A stretch of DNA of 64,000 bases from Lederbergia citri. GTDB taxonomy: Bacteria; Bacillota; Bacilli; Bacillales; Bacillaceae_C. Location: NCBI RefSeq assembly GCF_018343625.1, contig NZ_JAGYPG010000002.1, positions 415,280 to 479,279 on the forward strand, read 5' to 3'. Of this stretch, positions 51,190-63,095 are shown one piece after another (position 1 is the first letter of the stretch; every line of letters begins with the position of its first letter). The notes beneath the pieces were generated by a model that had not been told where the DNA came from, did not search any database, and saw only the letters and a list, made by a program, of their open reading frames with translations. The position numbers and the translations under genes were made by a program.

Positions 51190-51587
51190 TTACAAAATTT
51201 GCTCTAGCTGGAGGCGCTCCCCGTCTGGCCCACGAAAAATGGCGAACTTTTCCCCATTTGGGTATAGATTTGGGTCTAGAGTTATTTCTAATTCAAATAC
51301 AATGCCTTTACTCTTAAGGTCTGCCACTGCAGCCTCTATATCATCTACAAGAATAGATAAATGGTTGATAGGTCCATTGAGCCCGTCCACCTATCTTGCT
51401 TCGCATCTAGGAACTCGATGACGCAAGACCCATTCCCTATAAACAATAAAGTGCGCTTCCCATTTTCATTGAAATGTTCCCAAACCACCTGGAAACCTAG
51501 CATATTCTTATAAAAGTTATAAGATTTTTCTACATCTCGGACACTGAGTCCCACATGACCAAATCCCAAAACTTTAAATTTCTCCAT
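51190..51587 (-). pseudogene. VOC/glyoxalase-fold protein, frameshifted
   Basis: The first frame, from MEKFKVLGFGHVGLSVRDVE, holds one beta-alpha-beta-beta-beta module up to CVIEFLDAKQDRW. Then a shift at about 51383-51390 moves to a second frame reading DGLNGPINHLSILVDDIEAA and ending DGERLQLEQIL. Together they make one complete VOC dioxygenase/glyoxalase module of about 132 residues. Restoring one G (AGGTGG to AGGGTGG) would rejoin them. In genes of this type near sugar catabolism the function is usually unknown. Confidence 0.8.
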
Positions 51588-51724
51588 AAATCGTTACTTC
51601 CTCCGCTTCTGCTATACCCAGGACTGGATGCAGGTCTTTCCTGTGTCCATTGTTATGCTTTTTACTAACTACAGCAGTCTTCTTACTTACTGCACCATAG
51701 GAATTCTCCCATCCTTCTACAAAA

Positions 51725-53516
<1,792 letters not shown>

Positions 53517-53520
<4 letters not shown>

Positions 53521-55004
53521 TCCACTGCCAAAACAACTACAGACATTGGCGGCAGGGTGACAGATAGAGAGTGTCCTTCATTATTTACATTCGTAAACTC
53601 GGCTGGTTTGACATTTTCAGGACGCTCGAATGTGTTGTGAGCATCCATTTTATCCGCTGTTAAAATTCGACCGCTGACATTTGCGGAAGATACATCCATT
53701 CCACGAAGGTCGATATCGATATCGGATTGATTTTGATGATCAAGATTACAGAGACTAATATGGATTTTCCCATCGGCATCTTTTGAAGCGGAAACCGTTA
53801 CTTGCGGCAAGTCATCGCCATCAAGTTCATATTTTTCAAATGATGATTCAACAGACAGTAAGGTTGCATCATGATGAACCTTGAACATTTCAAACACATG
53901 ATAGGTCGGTGTTAAAAGCATCTTCTCGCCTTCCGTCAATATCATCGCCTGCAGTACGTTAATCGTTTGCGCAATATTTGCCATTTGTACACGATCGGCA
54001 TGAGCGTGAAAAATATTAAAATGGATACCCGCCACAAGTGCATCACGAATCGTATTTTGCTGATATAAAAATCCTGGGTTTGTGCCTGGCTCTGGGTCAA
54101 ACCATGTACCCCATTCATCGATGATCAAGCCGACTCTTTTCTCAGGATCATACTTGTCCATTATCGTGCTATGCTTCGTAATGAGTGTATTCATATGCAA
54201 AGCTTTCTTTAATGTAATAAACCATTCACTATCAGGGAAATCAGTTGCCGATCCTTTCCCTGTCCAAAATTCGCCAGGAATTGTGTAGTAATGAAGGCTC
54301 AATCCATCCATCATCCTGTGCGCATTCTTCATTAGCACTTCTGTCCAATTATAGTCATCAACATTGGCTCCACCGGCAATTTTATATATACGATTGTCTC
54401 CATAATTGCGGACATATGTCTGATAGCGACGATATAAGTCTGCATAATATTCAGGACGCATATTTCCGCCGCAGCCCCAGTTTTCATTTCCGACACCGAA
54501 ATATGTCAGTCTCCATGGTTCATCACGGCCATTTTCTCTCCGCCAATTCGCCATTGGTGATTCACCGTCAAATGTCATATATTCAACCCATTCAGACATT
54601 TCTTGAACAGTTCCGCTGCCCACATTTCCGCAAATATACGGTTCTGTCTCAAGCATCTCACAAAGCATCATGAACTCATGCGTTCCAAAGTGATTATTTT
54701 CTATCACCCCACCCCAGTGAGTGTTGATCATCCGTTTCCGATTTTCCCGAGGTCCAATTCCGTCTTTCCAATGGTATTCATCCGCAAAACAACCACCTGG
54801 CCAACGTAAAACAGGAATGTTTAACTTTTTCAATGCTTCAAGAACGTCGTTTCGAATTCCATTCGTATTAGGAATTGGAGAATCTTCGCCGACCCAGATT
54901 CCTTCGTAAATTCCTCTTCCTAAATGTTCAGCAAAATGACCGTAGATGTTTTTATTAATGGTAGTTTTTTCAATATCAGCATTAATAACAACTTGATTTT
55001 TCAT
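53517..55004 (-). CDS. abf2: Alpha-L-arabinofuranosidase, GH51 (Abf2/Xsa type)
   Basis: 495 residues. Acid/base Glu174 in [12 protein letters not shown] and nucleophile Glu297 in [30 protein letters not shown] is the hallmark. It belongs to a second GH51 subgroup, like B. subtilis Abf2 (Xsa), which acts on arabinoxylan-derived and branched arabino-oligosaccharides. The two GH51 enzymes share the fold but differ clearly in sequence, so this is not a recent duplication. Ribosome site GAGGAG. It follows araA by 44 bases and is probably part of the ara operon. Confidence 0.92.
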
Positions 55005-55048
55005 TTAAATCTCCTCATCCTTTCTTTATTAGGACGTGCCCCTACTCA

Positions 55049-56530
55049 TTAGTAGAGCAAGTTGTTCCAACGAAGCTCGTTTTGGAAGGCATGTGTATTC
55101 GTGTCGTTGTTAATTAAAACAGATTCAATTCCGAGAAGTTCTGCAAGATCCTTTAATTGCTCAGGTGTAACGATGTACGAGAAGCCTGAGTGATGGGCAC
55201 CACCTGCCATAATCCAGTCTTCTGCCCCTTGGCTAAGGGATGGCTGCGGCTTCCAAAGTACACGAGCAACTGGAAGCTTCGGCATCTCTTTTTGTACTTT
55301 TACAGCATCCACCTCGTTGATCACTAACCGGAAGCGATGTCCCAAATCAATTATCGATGCATTGATTGCCGGGCCGCTCGCTCCATTAAACACAAAACGT
55401 GCGGGATCCTCTCGGTCGCCAATTCCAAGTGGATGAACTTCAATTGTTGGCTTTGTCTCCGCTATTGTTGGGCATACTTCAAGCATGTGTGAACCGAGAA
55501 CCATTTCATTTCCTGGTTCAAAGTGGTACGTATAATCTTCCATAAAGGAAGTTCCTTTACCATCGGCAATGATTTTCATTAAGCGTACGAGAGCGGCTGT
55601 TTTCCAGTCTCCTTCACCAGCAAAGCCGTAGCCTTGTTCCATTAAACGCTGAACGGCAAGACCTGGAAGCTGCTTCATTCCATGCAAATCTTCAAACGTC
55701 GTTGTAAAAGCTGTATAGCCGCCTTCTTCTAAAAATGCTTTTAAGGCAATTTCAATTTTTGCTTGATAGCGGATGGCATCACGAATTGGACCGTCTTGCC
55801 TACCTTCTTTGACAATATTGTATTTGTCTTCGTATTCGGTCATCAGCTCATCTACTTGGCTTTCCGTTACTTCGTTAATGCCTTGAACCAAATCCCCAAT
55901 CCCAAATCCATTCACAGTCCAACCAAGTTGAATCTGAGCTTCTACTTTATCGCCTTCTGTTACAGCGACTTGGCGCATATTGTCTCCGAAGCGCGCGACT
56001 TTTAAGTTTTGGCTCTCGTTAAAAGCAACCGCGGTTCCCATCCATCCACCAATTCGTTTGCGTACCTCTTCACTTTCCCAATGACCGACAACCACTTTAC
56101 GAGTTACATTCATTCTCGCTCCAATAAATCCATATTCACGGTCCCCGTGAGCAGACTGATTTAAGTTCATAAAATCCATATCGATACTATCCCAAGGAAT
56201 ATCACGATTGTATTGTGTATGTAAGTGGAGAAGTGGTTTTTTTAGCGCCTTCAAACCGGCAATCCACATTTTTGCAGGTGAAAAAGTATGCATCCAAGTT
56301 ATGATGCCTGCACAATTTTCATCAGCATTCGCCTCTAAAAATAATCTGCGAATGGCATCTGATTCTTTAACAACCGATTTAAAAACAACCTTATATGGAA
56401 CAGCGCTATCGCTATCAATTCCAACAGCTATTTGTTTCGAGTGTTCTTCTACTTGTACAAGCACGTCCTCTCCGTAAAGCAACTGACTGCCAGTAACAAA
56501 CCAAAACTCATAAGATTTCGTTTTTAACAT
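55049..56530 (-). CDS. araA: L-arabinose isomerase
   Basis: 493 residues, close to B. subtilis AraA. It converts L-arabinose to L-ribulose using Mn2+. YEFWFVTGSQLLYGE is the classic N-terminus; the metal site includes the Glu in FAGEGDWKTAAL and EDYTYHFEPGNEMVLGSHML and the late GAHHSGFSY His. Start ATG at 56530 has AAGGGTGA upstream; a GTG three codons earlier is part of that site. A 51-bp repeat array of about 140 bases separates it from araD. Confidence 0.95.
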   Translation of the reverse strand: MLKTKSYEFWFVTGSQLLYGEDVLVQVEEHSKQIAVGIDSDSAVPYKVVFKSVVKESDAIRRLFLEANADENCAGIITWMHTFSPAKMWIAGLKALKKPLLHLHTQYNRDIPWDSIDMDFMNLNQSAHGDREYGFIGARMNVTRKVVVGHWESEEVRKRIGGWMGTAVAFNESQNLKVARFGDNMRQVAVTEGDKVEAQIQLGWTVNGFGIGDLVQGINEVTESQVDELMTEYEDKYNIVKEGRQDGPIRDAIRYQAKIEIALKAFLEEGGYTAFTTTFEDLHGMKQLPGLAVQRLMEQGYGFAGEGDWKTAALVRLMKIIADGKGTSFMEDYTYHFEPGNEMVLGSHMLEVCPTIAETKPTIEVHPLGIGDREDPARFVFNGASGPAINASIIDLGHRFRLVINEVDAVKVQKEMPKLPVARVLWKPQPSLSQGAEDWIMAGGAHHSGFSYIVTPEQLKDLAELLGIESVLINNDTNTHAFQNELRWNNLLY

Positions 56531-56580
56531 AAACTTCACCCTTTCTTGTATGTGTCAGTACTTAATCACAGCTTAATTAA

Positions 56581-56720
56581 AAAAGTTTTAAGGTTGTTCG
56601 CGAATAACTGTTTAATTCACGAGTAACATGAAAAAAGTGTTAGGTTGTTCGTGAATTATTGGTTATTTCACGAATAAAACTGGAAAGTTTTAAAGTTATT
56701 TGCGAATAATGGTGCTTGTA
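56581..56720. repeat. Degenerate tandem array, 51-bp period, inside the ara operon
   Basis: GTTGTTCGCGAAT, GTTGTTCGTGAAT and GTTATTTGCGAAT start at 56593, 56644 and 56695, exactly 51 bases apart. Each unit also has TTCACGA and a GTTTTAA or GTGTTAG block. The short palindromes TTCGCGAA and TTCACGAA recall the array at 6850-7030. It lies between araD and araA, which are otherwise expected to be one transcript, so it would be transcribed. Confidence 0.85.
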
Positions 56721-56726
56721 TCCCAT

Positions 56727-57422
56727 TCACTTCTGCCCGTAATAAGCAGCCGGACCATGTTTTCGCAAATAATGCTTGTCGAGTAAAAATTGATTCATCT
56801 CGCCTATTTGCGGGTTTAATTGGATTGTGTGATATGCCATTTTTGCAACTTCCTCTAAAACAACTGCATTGTGTACAGCTTCATCTGCATTTTTCCCCCA
56901 GTTAAAAGGAGCGTGGCCCGAAACTAGGACGCCTGGCATTGCTTTAGGGTCAAAGCCTAAGTTACGAAAAGTCTCGATAATAACATTTCCTGTTTCAAGT
57001 TCGTATGCTTCATCGATTTCCTTTTGAGTTAATCCACGTGTTACTGGAATTTCACCATAGTAATAATCGGCATGTGTCGTGCCAAGTGCCGGGATTGGCC
57101 TCTCAGCTTGCGCCCAGATTGTAGCCCAAGGTGAATGAGTATGAACGACTCCACCAATTTCCGGAAAGGCTTTATACAATGCGAGATGCGTCGGTGTATC
57201 AGAAGATGGACGGAGGTTCCCTTCCACCATATTTCCCTCCAAATCCACGACAACAAGATCGTCAATCTTCATTTCCGAGTAAGCAACTCCACTCGGTTTT
57301 ATGACAACAAATCCACTTTCCCGATCTATTCCGCTTACATTTCCCCATGTAAATGTAACTAATCCATGAGCGGGAAGCTGTAGGTTTGCTTCCAATACTT
57401 CCTGCTTTAATGTTTCAAGCAT
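56727..57422 (-). CDS. araD: L-ribulose-5-phosphate 4-epimerase
   Basis: About 231 residues, class II aldolase fold. It turns L-ribulose 5-phosphate into D-xylulose 5-phosphate. [20 protein letters not shown] (phosphate-binding), [15 protein letters not shown] (zinc His pair) and [20 protein letters not shown] are diagnostic. The ATG at 57422 has AGGAGG seven bases upstream; an ATG six bases earlier is too close. It follows araB by 15 bases. Confidence 0.95.
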   Translation of the reverse strand: MLETLKQEVLEANLQLPAHGLVTFTWGNVSGIDRESGFVVIKPSGVAYSEMKIDDLVVVDLEGNMVEGNLRPSSDTPTHLALYKAFPEIGGVVHTHSPWATIWAQAERPIPALGTTHADYYYGEIPVTRGLTQKEIDEAYELETGNVIIETFRNLGFDPKAMPGVLVSGHAPFNWGKNADEAVHNAVVLEEVAKMAYHTIQLNPQIGEMNQFLLDKHYLRKHGPAAYYGQK

Positions 57423-57437
57423 GATCATTCCTCCTGT

Positions 57438-59108
57438 TCACTTAGAGGCATTCAGTTTGATATCCTTTAATCTTTTCATGACATCGTTTTCACCGCGGCC
57501 GAAGTAATCATAGAGTCTCTCGTATTCTGCATAGAGCTTGTCATACACTTTCACATTGTCATCATTCGGTTTATATGTCTGATCCTTGACTCGTCCCATT
57601 TCCTTCGCCGCATCCTCAATACTGTCGTAGCCACCGCGTTCCTTGCCAGCAACTACTGCCCCGAACATCGCTGAACCTAATGCCGGCGCTTGCGATGAAG
57701 CTGAAATTTTAATCTCTATATTTAGAACATCTGAATAAATCTGCATCATGAGCGAATTTTTTTCCGCAATCCCCCCACATGCATACACTTCGTCAACCGG
57801 AACTCCGTTGTTTCTAAAAGCCTCGACAATGATGCGGGTTCCGTAAGCGGTTGCTTCAATAAGCGCACGATAAATTTCTTCTGGCTTTGTAAGAAGGGTT
57901 GCGCCTAGCAACACCCCTGTTAAATCAGCATCAACAAGAGTCGATCTATTTCCATTCCACCAGTCCAAAGCAAGCAGCCCGCTCTCGCCGACTTTTAGAG
58001 TCCCAGCCTTTTCCGTAAGCAGCGTGTGGATATTAACTCCTCTTTCCTTCGCTTCATCGTAGTAACTTGCCGGAACACAATTTTCGATAAACCATTCAAA
58101 GTGATCTCCCACACATGATTGTCCAGCTTCATAACCCATAAATCCTGGAATGACGCCATCCTCAACAACTCCGCACATGCCCGGTACAATTTTTTCCTCT
58201 TCCCCAAGCAGCACATGGCATGTAGACGTTCCCATAATCATCAATAACTTTCCTGGTTCCGTAATTCCTACTGCAGGAATTGAAACATGGGCATCAACGT
58301 TTGCAACGGCAACTGCTGTGCCAGGATTCAAACCTATTAAACTAGCAGCTTTTTCCGTCACTTCTCCTGCCTTCGAACCAATGGAATAAATATCATTTGA
58401 TAGCTTGTCTTCAACAACATGTTCAAGACGTGGATCGAGCGCTTTCAAATATTCCTTCGAAGGATAGCCTTTCTGCTTATGCCAAATCGCTTTATACCCA
58501 GCCGTACAACTGTTTCTTCTAATTTCTCCAGTCATCTGGGAAATGACCCAGTCTGCCGCTTCGACAATTTGGTCAGCTGCTTCATATATATCAGGGGATT
58601 CATTTAAAACTTGCCAGACTTTAGGGAACATCCATTCTGAAGAAATTTTGCCTCCATACCGCTTTAAAAAATCTTCTCCACGCATTTCAGCAATCTCATT
58701 CAGACGATTTGCCTCATCCTGTGCTGCATGGTGTTTCCAAAGCTTTACGTAGCTATGAGGATGGCTGCGAAATTCGTCCATCATACAAAGTGGAGTGCCA
58801 TCAGCCTTAATAGGCAGTACCGTACAAGCAGTAAAATCAATTCCAATTCCGATTACATTGTCAGCAGACACTCCCGATTCCTTTAAAACTTGTGGAATGG
58901 TAATCTCCAACACTTCCAGATAATCATTTGGATGCTGTAATGCCCAATCGTCTTCAAGCTTCGTGATCCCATCTGGTAAAAATTCGTCCATGACTCCGTG
59001 CGTGTACTCCTTTACAGCAGTAGCCACTTCTCTTCCCGAGCCGACTTCTACAAGAACCGCCCGACCAGAAAGTGTTCCAAAATCAACGCCGATTGAATAT
59101 TTCGCCAA
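57438..59108 (-). CDS. araB: L-ribulokinase
   Basis: 556 residues, FGGY kinase family. It phosphorylates L-ribulose with [22 protein letters not shown] is the ATP-binding phosphate-1 motif, and [20 protein letters not shown] plus [15 protein letters not shown] are typical of AraB. It starts at a TTG preceded by AGGGTGA. First gene of the araB-araD-araA run, in different order from the B. subtilis araABD arrangement. Two AraR-like boxes lie about 60-105 bases upstream. Confidence 0.95.
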   Translation of the reverse strand: MAKYSIGVDFGTLSGRAVLVEVGSGREVATAVKEYTHGVMDEFLPDGITKLEDDWALQHPNDYLEVLEITIPQVLKESGVSADNVIGIGIDFTACTVLPIKADGTPLCMMDEFRSHPHSYVKLWKHHAAQDEANRLNEIAEMRGEDFLKRYGGKISSEWMFPKVWQVLNESPDIYEAADQIVEAADWVISQMTGEIRRNSCTAGYKAIWHKQKGYPSKEYLKALDPRLEHVVEDKLSNDIYSIGSKAGEVTEKAASLIGLNPGTAVAVANVDAHVSIPAVGITEPGKLLMIMGTSTCHVLLGEEEKIVPGMCGVVEDGVIPGFMGYEAGQSCVGDHFEWFIENCVPASYYDEAKERGVNIHTLLTEKAGTLKVGESGLLALDWWNGNRSTLVDADLTGVLLGATLLTKPEEIYRALIEATAYGTRIIVEAFRNNGVPVDEVYACGGIAEKNSLMMQIYSDVLNIEIKISASSQAPALGSAMFGAVVAGKERGGYDSIEDAAKEMGRVKDQTYKPNDDNVKVYDKLYAEYERLYDYFGRGENDVMKRLKDIKLNASK

Positions 59109-59165
59109 TGTTTATCACCCTATTCTATTAAAATATTCGTTACTTTAATCTATTCAAAACCGCAT

Positions 59166-59212
59166 ATTATATACGTACAATCTACTGATTCTATAAACTT
59201 GTACGTATAACC
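59166..59212 (-). promoter_or_regulatory. araB promoter region with two AraR-like boxes
   Basis: TTATATACGTACAATC and AACTTGTACGTATAAC resemble AraR operators; their ACGT centres are 30 bases apart, about three helical turns. On the minus strand TATAAT (rc of 59166-59171) directly follows a GTA and overlaps the first box, so AraR binding would cover the -10 element. The -35 box is weak. Confidence 0.7.
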
Positions 59213-59274
59213 TTAATTTGATTCTATCACTTTTCTTCTTATTTTCAATAGAGAATAGTGTTTATCGCAAAATA

Positions 59275-59306
59275 AAAAGGATTGCCCCTTTATGAACAAT
59301 CCTTTT
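59275..59306 (-). terminator. Terminator of the GH2 gene at 59421
   Basis: AAAAGGATTG pairs perfectly with CAATCCTTTT around a 12-base loop. On the minus strand TATTTTG follows. It isolates the ara operon from the GH2 gene upstream. Confidence 0.85.
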
Positions 59307-59371
59307 ACAATCTTAAGATTCTACTATTTCTCTTTGCCATGTATTATCATTTCTCTTATTAATGGTTAAAC

Positions 59372-59415
59372 GGGGACAGTCCCCATTTAACCTGTCCCCT
59401 TTGAACCCGTCCCCC
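59372..59415. repeat. GGGGAC/GTCCCC short repeat cluster
   Basis: GGGGACAGTCCCC is followed by CCTGTCCCC and CCCGTCCCCC within 44 bases. This kind of repeat recurs in intergenic regions of many Bacillaceae, as I recall. It lies just past the GH2 stop and may be a repetitive hairpin element. Confidence 0.6.
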
Positions 59416-59420
59416 GATTC

Positions 59421-61166
59421 TTATTCGATTGCTGCTTTGCGGGAGTTTATGCCGCGAATGATTTCAGGATCAAATTTTGGCATTCGGTCATATGTGTAAA
59501 GTCCATTTACTTCTTGCTCGATGTCGTACAATTGGGTATAGCAGAATCCGAACATATATGGGTTTTCGAGCAGGACGGAAACGAGTCCTTCATACCTGCT
59601 TAAAAATTCCTCCTCAGATTTCGGTCTTTCTCCGTATCCCCAGCCTTTCTCATCCTTCTGTTCCGGGTTCCACCAAATCCCGCCGAATTCACTTACAAAG
59701 TAAGGCTGGCCTCCATATTGTTGTCGTTCTGGGAAGGTCGTAAATACTTCTCCACCTTGTTTCATTGACTCATACCTTGCCGCAAATGTTTCAGGGTTTT
59801 GATCATAATCATGGACATCATATATATCCGTCTGCACATGAAAGTTTCCACTCGTATCAATAACAGGACGAGTCGCGTCTACTTGTTTCGTTACAGAGTA
59901 TACAATGCGAAGTACTTCATTATTTTGTTTCTTTCCATCCAAATCCCACGTTTCATTGAAAGGACACCAACCTATTATGGCTGGATGATTGAAATCCCGC
60001 TCGACGACCTCAAGCCACTCGGGTAAAAAGCGCTCAAGACCCGTTGCGGTTGTGATATCCAATCCCCAATTCGCATGCTCTCCCCAAACGAGATACCCAA
60101 GCTTATCTGCCCAATAAAGAAAACGTGGTTCAAATACTTTTTCATGCAGTCTGGCACCGTTAAAACCCATCTCCATTGAAAGCTCAATATCTTTCCGAAG
60201 TGCATCATCGGAAGGAGCTGTATATATCCCATCTGGATAAAATCCTTGATCAAGGACAAGGCGCTGAAAAACAGATTTATCGTTAATCTTAAAGGCCATT
60301 CCATCTAGTTTAATGCTGCGTAGTCCGAAATAGCTTTCAACAGTATCAAGTTTCTTGCCGTCTTTTAAAATATGAATTTCTAAATCGTAGAGGTGCGGAT
60401 TTCCCGGCTCCCATAAATGGATTTCAGAAAGTCCTACAGTTAACCTTGCTTTTTGTCCAAAGACTTTAGCTTGATTGCTTCCGACAGCTTTTCCCTCATA
60501 AGATGCTGAAGCCCCCAGTAAAAGTTGATGACCATAGTCGCCGCTTAATTCTGCTTCTATATGTACACAATGATTATCAGGGTCTGGATAATATTTCAAT
60601 TTCGAAATATACGATTCGGGTACACACTCTAACCAGACAGTCTGCCATATTCCTGTCGTCCTCGTGTAGTCACAGCCATGGGAGTAATATAAACCACTCT
60701 GCTTCCCTCTAGGCTGCAGCCCAGATCTGACATCGTCGTCCGCACAAACCGTCACTACATTATCTCCATCCGTAACAAACTTCGTAATATCAAAAGAAAA
60801 GGAAGAATATCCACCGCGATGCTTTCCAACAGACTGACCATTTATCCATACTTCCGTATCATAATCGACAGCCCCAAAATGAATCAAAATGTGTTTCCCT
60901 TGCCATTCGCTCGGTATCGTAAACTTCCGCTTGTACCAAACAGCTGCCATAAAATCGGTATAACCTATTCCTGACAACTCACTTTCAGGGCAAAACGGAA
61001 CGACAATCTTTTTAGAAAAATGGTGTCCGGCGTCAAACCAATTTCTCTGTTTCCCACTTTTCCCATAATCCATTTCAAATTCCCAATCCCCATTCAAATT
61101 CATCCAATCAGCTCTCACCATTTGGGGGCGAGGATATTCCGACCGTGGAATACTTGAAAGATTCAC
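59421..61166 (-). CDS. Glycoside hydrolase family 2 enzyme (paralogue of 43406 type)
   Basis: About 581 residues, no signal peptide. It has the short GH2 layout, with the conserved EYPRPQMVRADWMNLNGDWE start, acid/base Glu405 in CPFNETWD and nucleophile Glu493 in FVSEFGGIWW. Compared with the enzyme at 43406 it keeps the frame of motifs but differs in many positions. The start is a GTG about ten bases after AAGGAG; another GTG nine bases upstream is too close to the site. Downstream of the third CUT1 importer, it probably hydrolyses the imported glycoside; the sugar is not determined. Confidence 0.82.
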   Translation of the reverse strand: MNLSSIPRSEYPRPQMVRADWMNLNGDWEFEMDYGKSGKQRNWFDAGHHFSKKIVVPFCPESELSGIGYTDFMAAVWYKRKFTIPSEWQGKHILIHFGAVDYDTEVWINGQSVGKHRGGYSSFSFDITKFVTDGDNVVTVCADDDVRSGLQPRGKQSGLYYSHGCDYTRTTGIWQTVWLECVPESYISKLKYYPDPDNHCVHIEAELSGDYGHQLLLGASASYEGKAVGSNQAKVFGQKARLTVGLSEIHLWEPGNPHLYDLEIHILKDGKKLDTVESYFGLRSIKLDGMAFKINDKSVFQRLVLDQGFYPDGIYTAPSDDALRKDIELSMEMGFNGARLHEKVFEPRFLYWADKLGYLVWGEHANWGLDITTATGLERFLPEWLEVVERDFNHPAIIGWCPFNETWDLDGKKQNNEVLRIVYSVTKQVDATRPVIDTSGNFHVQTDIYDVHDYDQNPETFAARYESMKQGGEVFTTFPERQQYGGQPYFVSEFGGIWWNPEQKDEKGWGYGERPKSEEEFLSRYEGLVSVLLENPYMFGFCYTQLYDIEQEVNGLYTYDRMPKFDPEIIRGINSRKAAIE

Positions 61167-61222
61167 GATTGACACACTCCTTTATTAATTATTTTTCAAC
61201 TAATATATGAATCTCGTCCTGG

Positions 61223-61236
61223 ATATAGCGCTTTCA
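61223..61236. promoter_or_regulatory. cre-like site upstream of the GH2 gene
   Basis: The reverse complement TGAAAGCGCTATAT matches the cre consensus at 12 of 14 positions, about 57 bases before the start. It suggests a separate promoter for the GH2 gene. Confidence 0.45.
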
Positions 61237-61301
61237 ACTCTAATGTTACAAAAATAGTTATAATGTTTCAATAATTTTTGTAATAATAATCATTGATTAA
61301 A

Positions 61302-61327
61302 AGGCCACAGACCAAACACTGCAGCCT
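61302..61327 (-). terminator. Probable terminator of the third CUT1 operon
   Basis: AGGCCACAG and CTGCAGCCT pair with two mismatches around an eight-base loop. On the minus strand TTTTAAT follows. It overlaps the permease stop. Confidence 0.6.
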
Positions 61328-62150
61328 ATTTTATTCCAGTAAAACTAATTCCTCTGACAATTTGCTTCTCAAAGATTAGAAAAGCGATAATGACAGGGAT
61401 TGATGCAACAGCATTTACCGTCATCGGAAGTACATAATCAACTGAATATACAGAATTAAACTGCGGAATACCAACTGGCAATGTAAATAAATCCTCTGAC
61501 ATGATGGCTAAAAATGGCCATAAGAAATTATTCCAAGACCCTATAAAAGTGAAAATTCCAATAGCTGCAAGCGCTGGTTTCGCCAATGGAAGAACGATGT
61601 TCAAATAAATTCGGACGAGTGAGCATCCATCCATTTTTGCACTTTCAATTAATTCTTGCGGAACTCCGTCAAAAAAGCTCTTTAAGATGATGACCCCAAG
61701 TGGAGAGGCAATCCCCGGAATGATTAGACCTGTATATGTATCTAACAAATCCATATCTTTCACAATTTGATAAAGGGGGATGATGGTCGCCTCTCCAGGT
61801 ACCATTAAACCTGCTAAAAAGAACACATAGATAAATGTTTTATAACGAAATTTCATTTTAGATATGGCAAAAGCAGCGAGCGAAGTCACAATTAGGGTTA
61901 AAACTGTTGAAATAAGAGCCACAATTAAACTATTCCACAACCATCTTATGACAGGCGTATCAAACAAAACGTGAGCATAATTTTCAGTCGTATAAGGAGG
62001 AATGAACCAGCCGATTACATTTGACACACCTATTCCTTCTGGTTTCAGCGAAACGAATAGCATCCAGACAATTGGAATAATAAATAAAAATGCGGTGAAT
62101 AATGAAAGCCCCGACAATGCATAATGGGACACGTTTTTCTTTTTCCTCAT
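61326..62150 (-). CDS. CUT1 sugar ABC importer permease, MalG type
   Basis: 274 residues, six membrane helices, EAA loop IESAKMDGCSLVRIYLNIVL and C-terminus GISFTGIK. The ATG overlaps the upstream permease stop (ATGA) with AAGGAGG before it. Third such permease in the window. Together with the next gene it forms the channel for the binding protein at the right edge. Confidence 0.88.
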   Translation of the reverse strand: MRKKKNVSHYALSGLSLFTAFLFIIPIVWMLFVSLKPEGIGVSNVIGWFIPPYTTENYAHVLFDTPVIRWLWNSLIVALISTVLTLIVTSLAAFAISKMKFRYKTFIYVFFLAGLMVPGEATIIPLYQIVKDMDLLDTYTGLIIPGIASPLGVIILKSFFDGVPQELIESAKMDGCSLVRIYLNIVLPLAKPALAAIGIFTFIGSWNNFLWPFLAIMSEDLFTLPVGIPQFNSVYSVDYVLPMTVNAVASIPVIIAFLIFEKQIVRGISFTGIK

Positions 62151-63028
62151 CTTTGAGCCCCTCCTTGAATCATATTGCCCTTTAACTGAATCAAAGAAAG
62201 GATGAGCAGAATGACGAATAAAGCATAAGATAAGGCCGCAGCGTACCCTAAATTATTTTGTCTAAAGCCGATTTCGTATATATACTGGATAAGCGGTCGT
62301 GTCGCGGTACCAGGTCCACCACCTGTTATTAATAAAATTTGGGCAAACACTTTGTAAGATGCAAGAATCTGCAGCAGCAATACAACACGGCCAATCGGAA
62401 TTAACAAAGGAAGTGTAATATGCCGTAAGAGCTGCGAACTTTTTCCCCCATCAATTCTTGCCGCTTCATACAATTCTTCCGGAATATCCTGTAATGCCGC
62501 TAAAAACAACACCATATTAAAACCGACCGTCCACCATAACGTTACTGCCACAATCGAAAACCATGCCAAATTAGTATCTTTCAGCCAAAATGGTTCATTA
62601 TCAATTCCAAAAAGATGCAACGTCGTGTTTACAAAGCCTTGGTAAGGCTGAAGCATAAAAATCGCAATATAGGAAATGACCGAAACAGAAAGAATCGAAG
62701 GCAGGAAAAACGTACTTCGGTAAAATGTTCTGAACTTTGAATGGCGATTGGCCATTAACGCTAAAATCAATGCGAGAATAACCATCGTTGGAGTGGATAA
62801 TAGAACGAATAATGTTGTATTCCATAATGACTTCCAGAAGTTTTTATCTGCAATCAATTCCTTATAATGATCAAGCGCAATAAAATCCATCTTCCGAATA
62901 ATCGTCCAATCGTAAAAACTCATTTCCAAACCTTTTAAAATCGGAAATATGGTAAACACAGCGTACACAAGAAAAAATGGGAGCAAAAACGGAATCGCTT
63001 TTACATCGTTAATAAATTTCCCTTTCAT
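62147..63028 (-). CDS. CUT1 sugar ABC importer permease, MalF type
   Basis: About 293 residues, six membrane helices, EAA loop YEAARIDGGKSSQLLRHITL. I prefer the ATG at 63028, seven bases after GGAGG, over the adjacent GTG. A perfect 11-pair hairpin separates it from the binding-protein gene. No ATPase gene follows. Confidence 0.88.
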   Translation of the reverse strand: MKGKFINDVKAIPFLLPFFLVYAVFTIFPILKGLEMSFYDWTIIRKMDFIALDHYKELIADKNFWKSLWNTTLFVLLSTPTMVILALILALMANRHSKFRTFYRSTFFLPSILSVSVISYIAIFMLQPYQGFVNTTLHLFGIDNEPFWLKDTNLAWFSIVAVTLWWTVGFNMVLFLAALQDIPEELYEAARIDGGKSSQLLRHITLPLLIPIGRVVLLLQILASYKVFAQILLITGGGPGTATRPLIQYIYEIGFRQNNLGYAAALSYALFVILLILSLIQLKGNMIQGGAQR

Positions 63029-63051
63029 CACTATTCCTCCAAATGCGCCAA

Positions 63052-63080
63052 CAAGCTTGAAGTGATCATCTTCAAGCTTG
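63052..63080. other. Intercistronic stem-loop between binding protein and permease genes
   Basis: CAAGCTTGAAG (63052-63062) and CTTCAAGCTTG (63070-63080) pair perfectly around a seven-base loop. No T tract follows on the minus strand. It occupies the same place as the hairpins at 25704 and 39666 in the other two importer loci. Confidence 0.8.
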
Positions 63081-63095
63081 TCAGGGAAGTGAATA

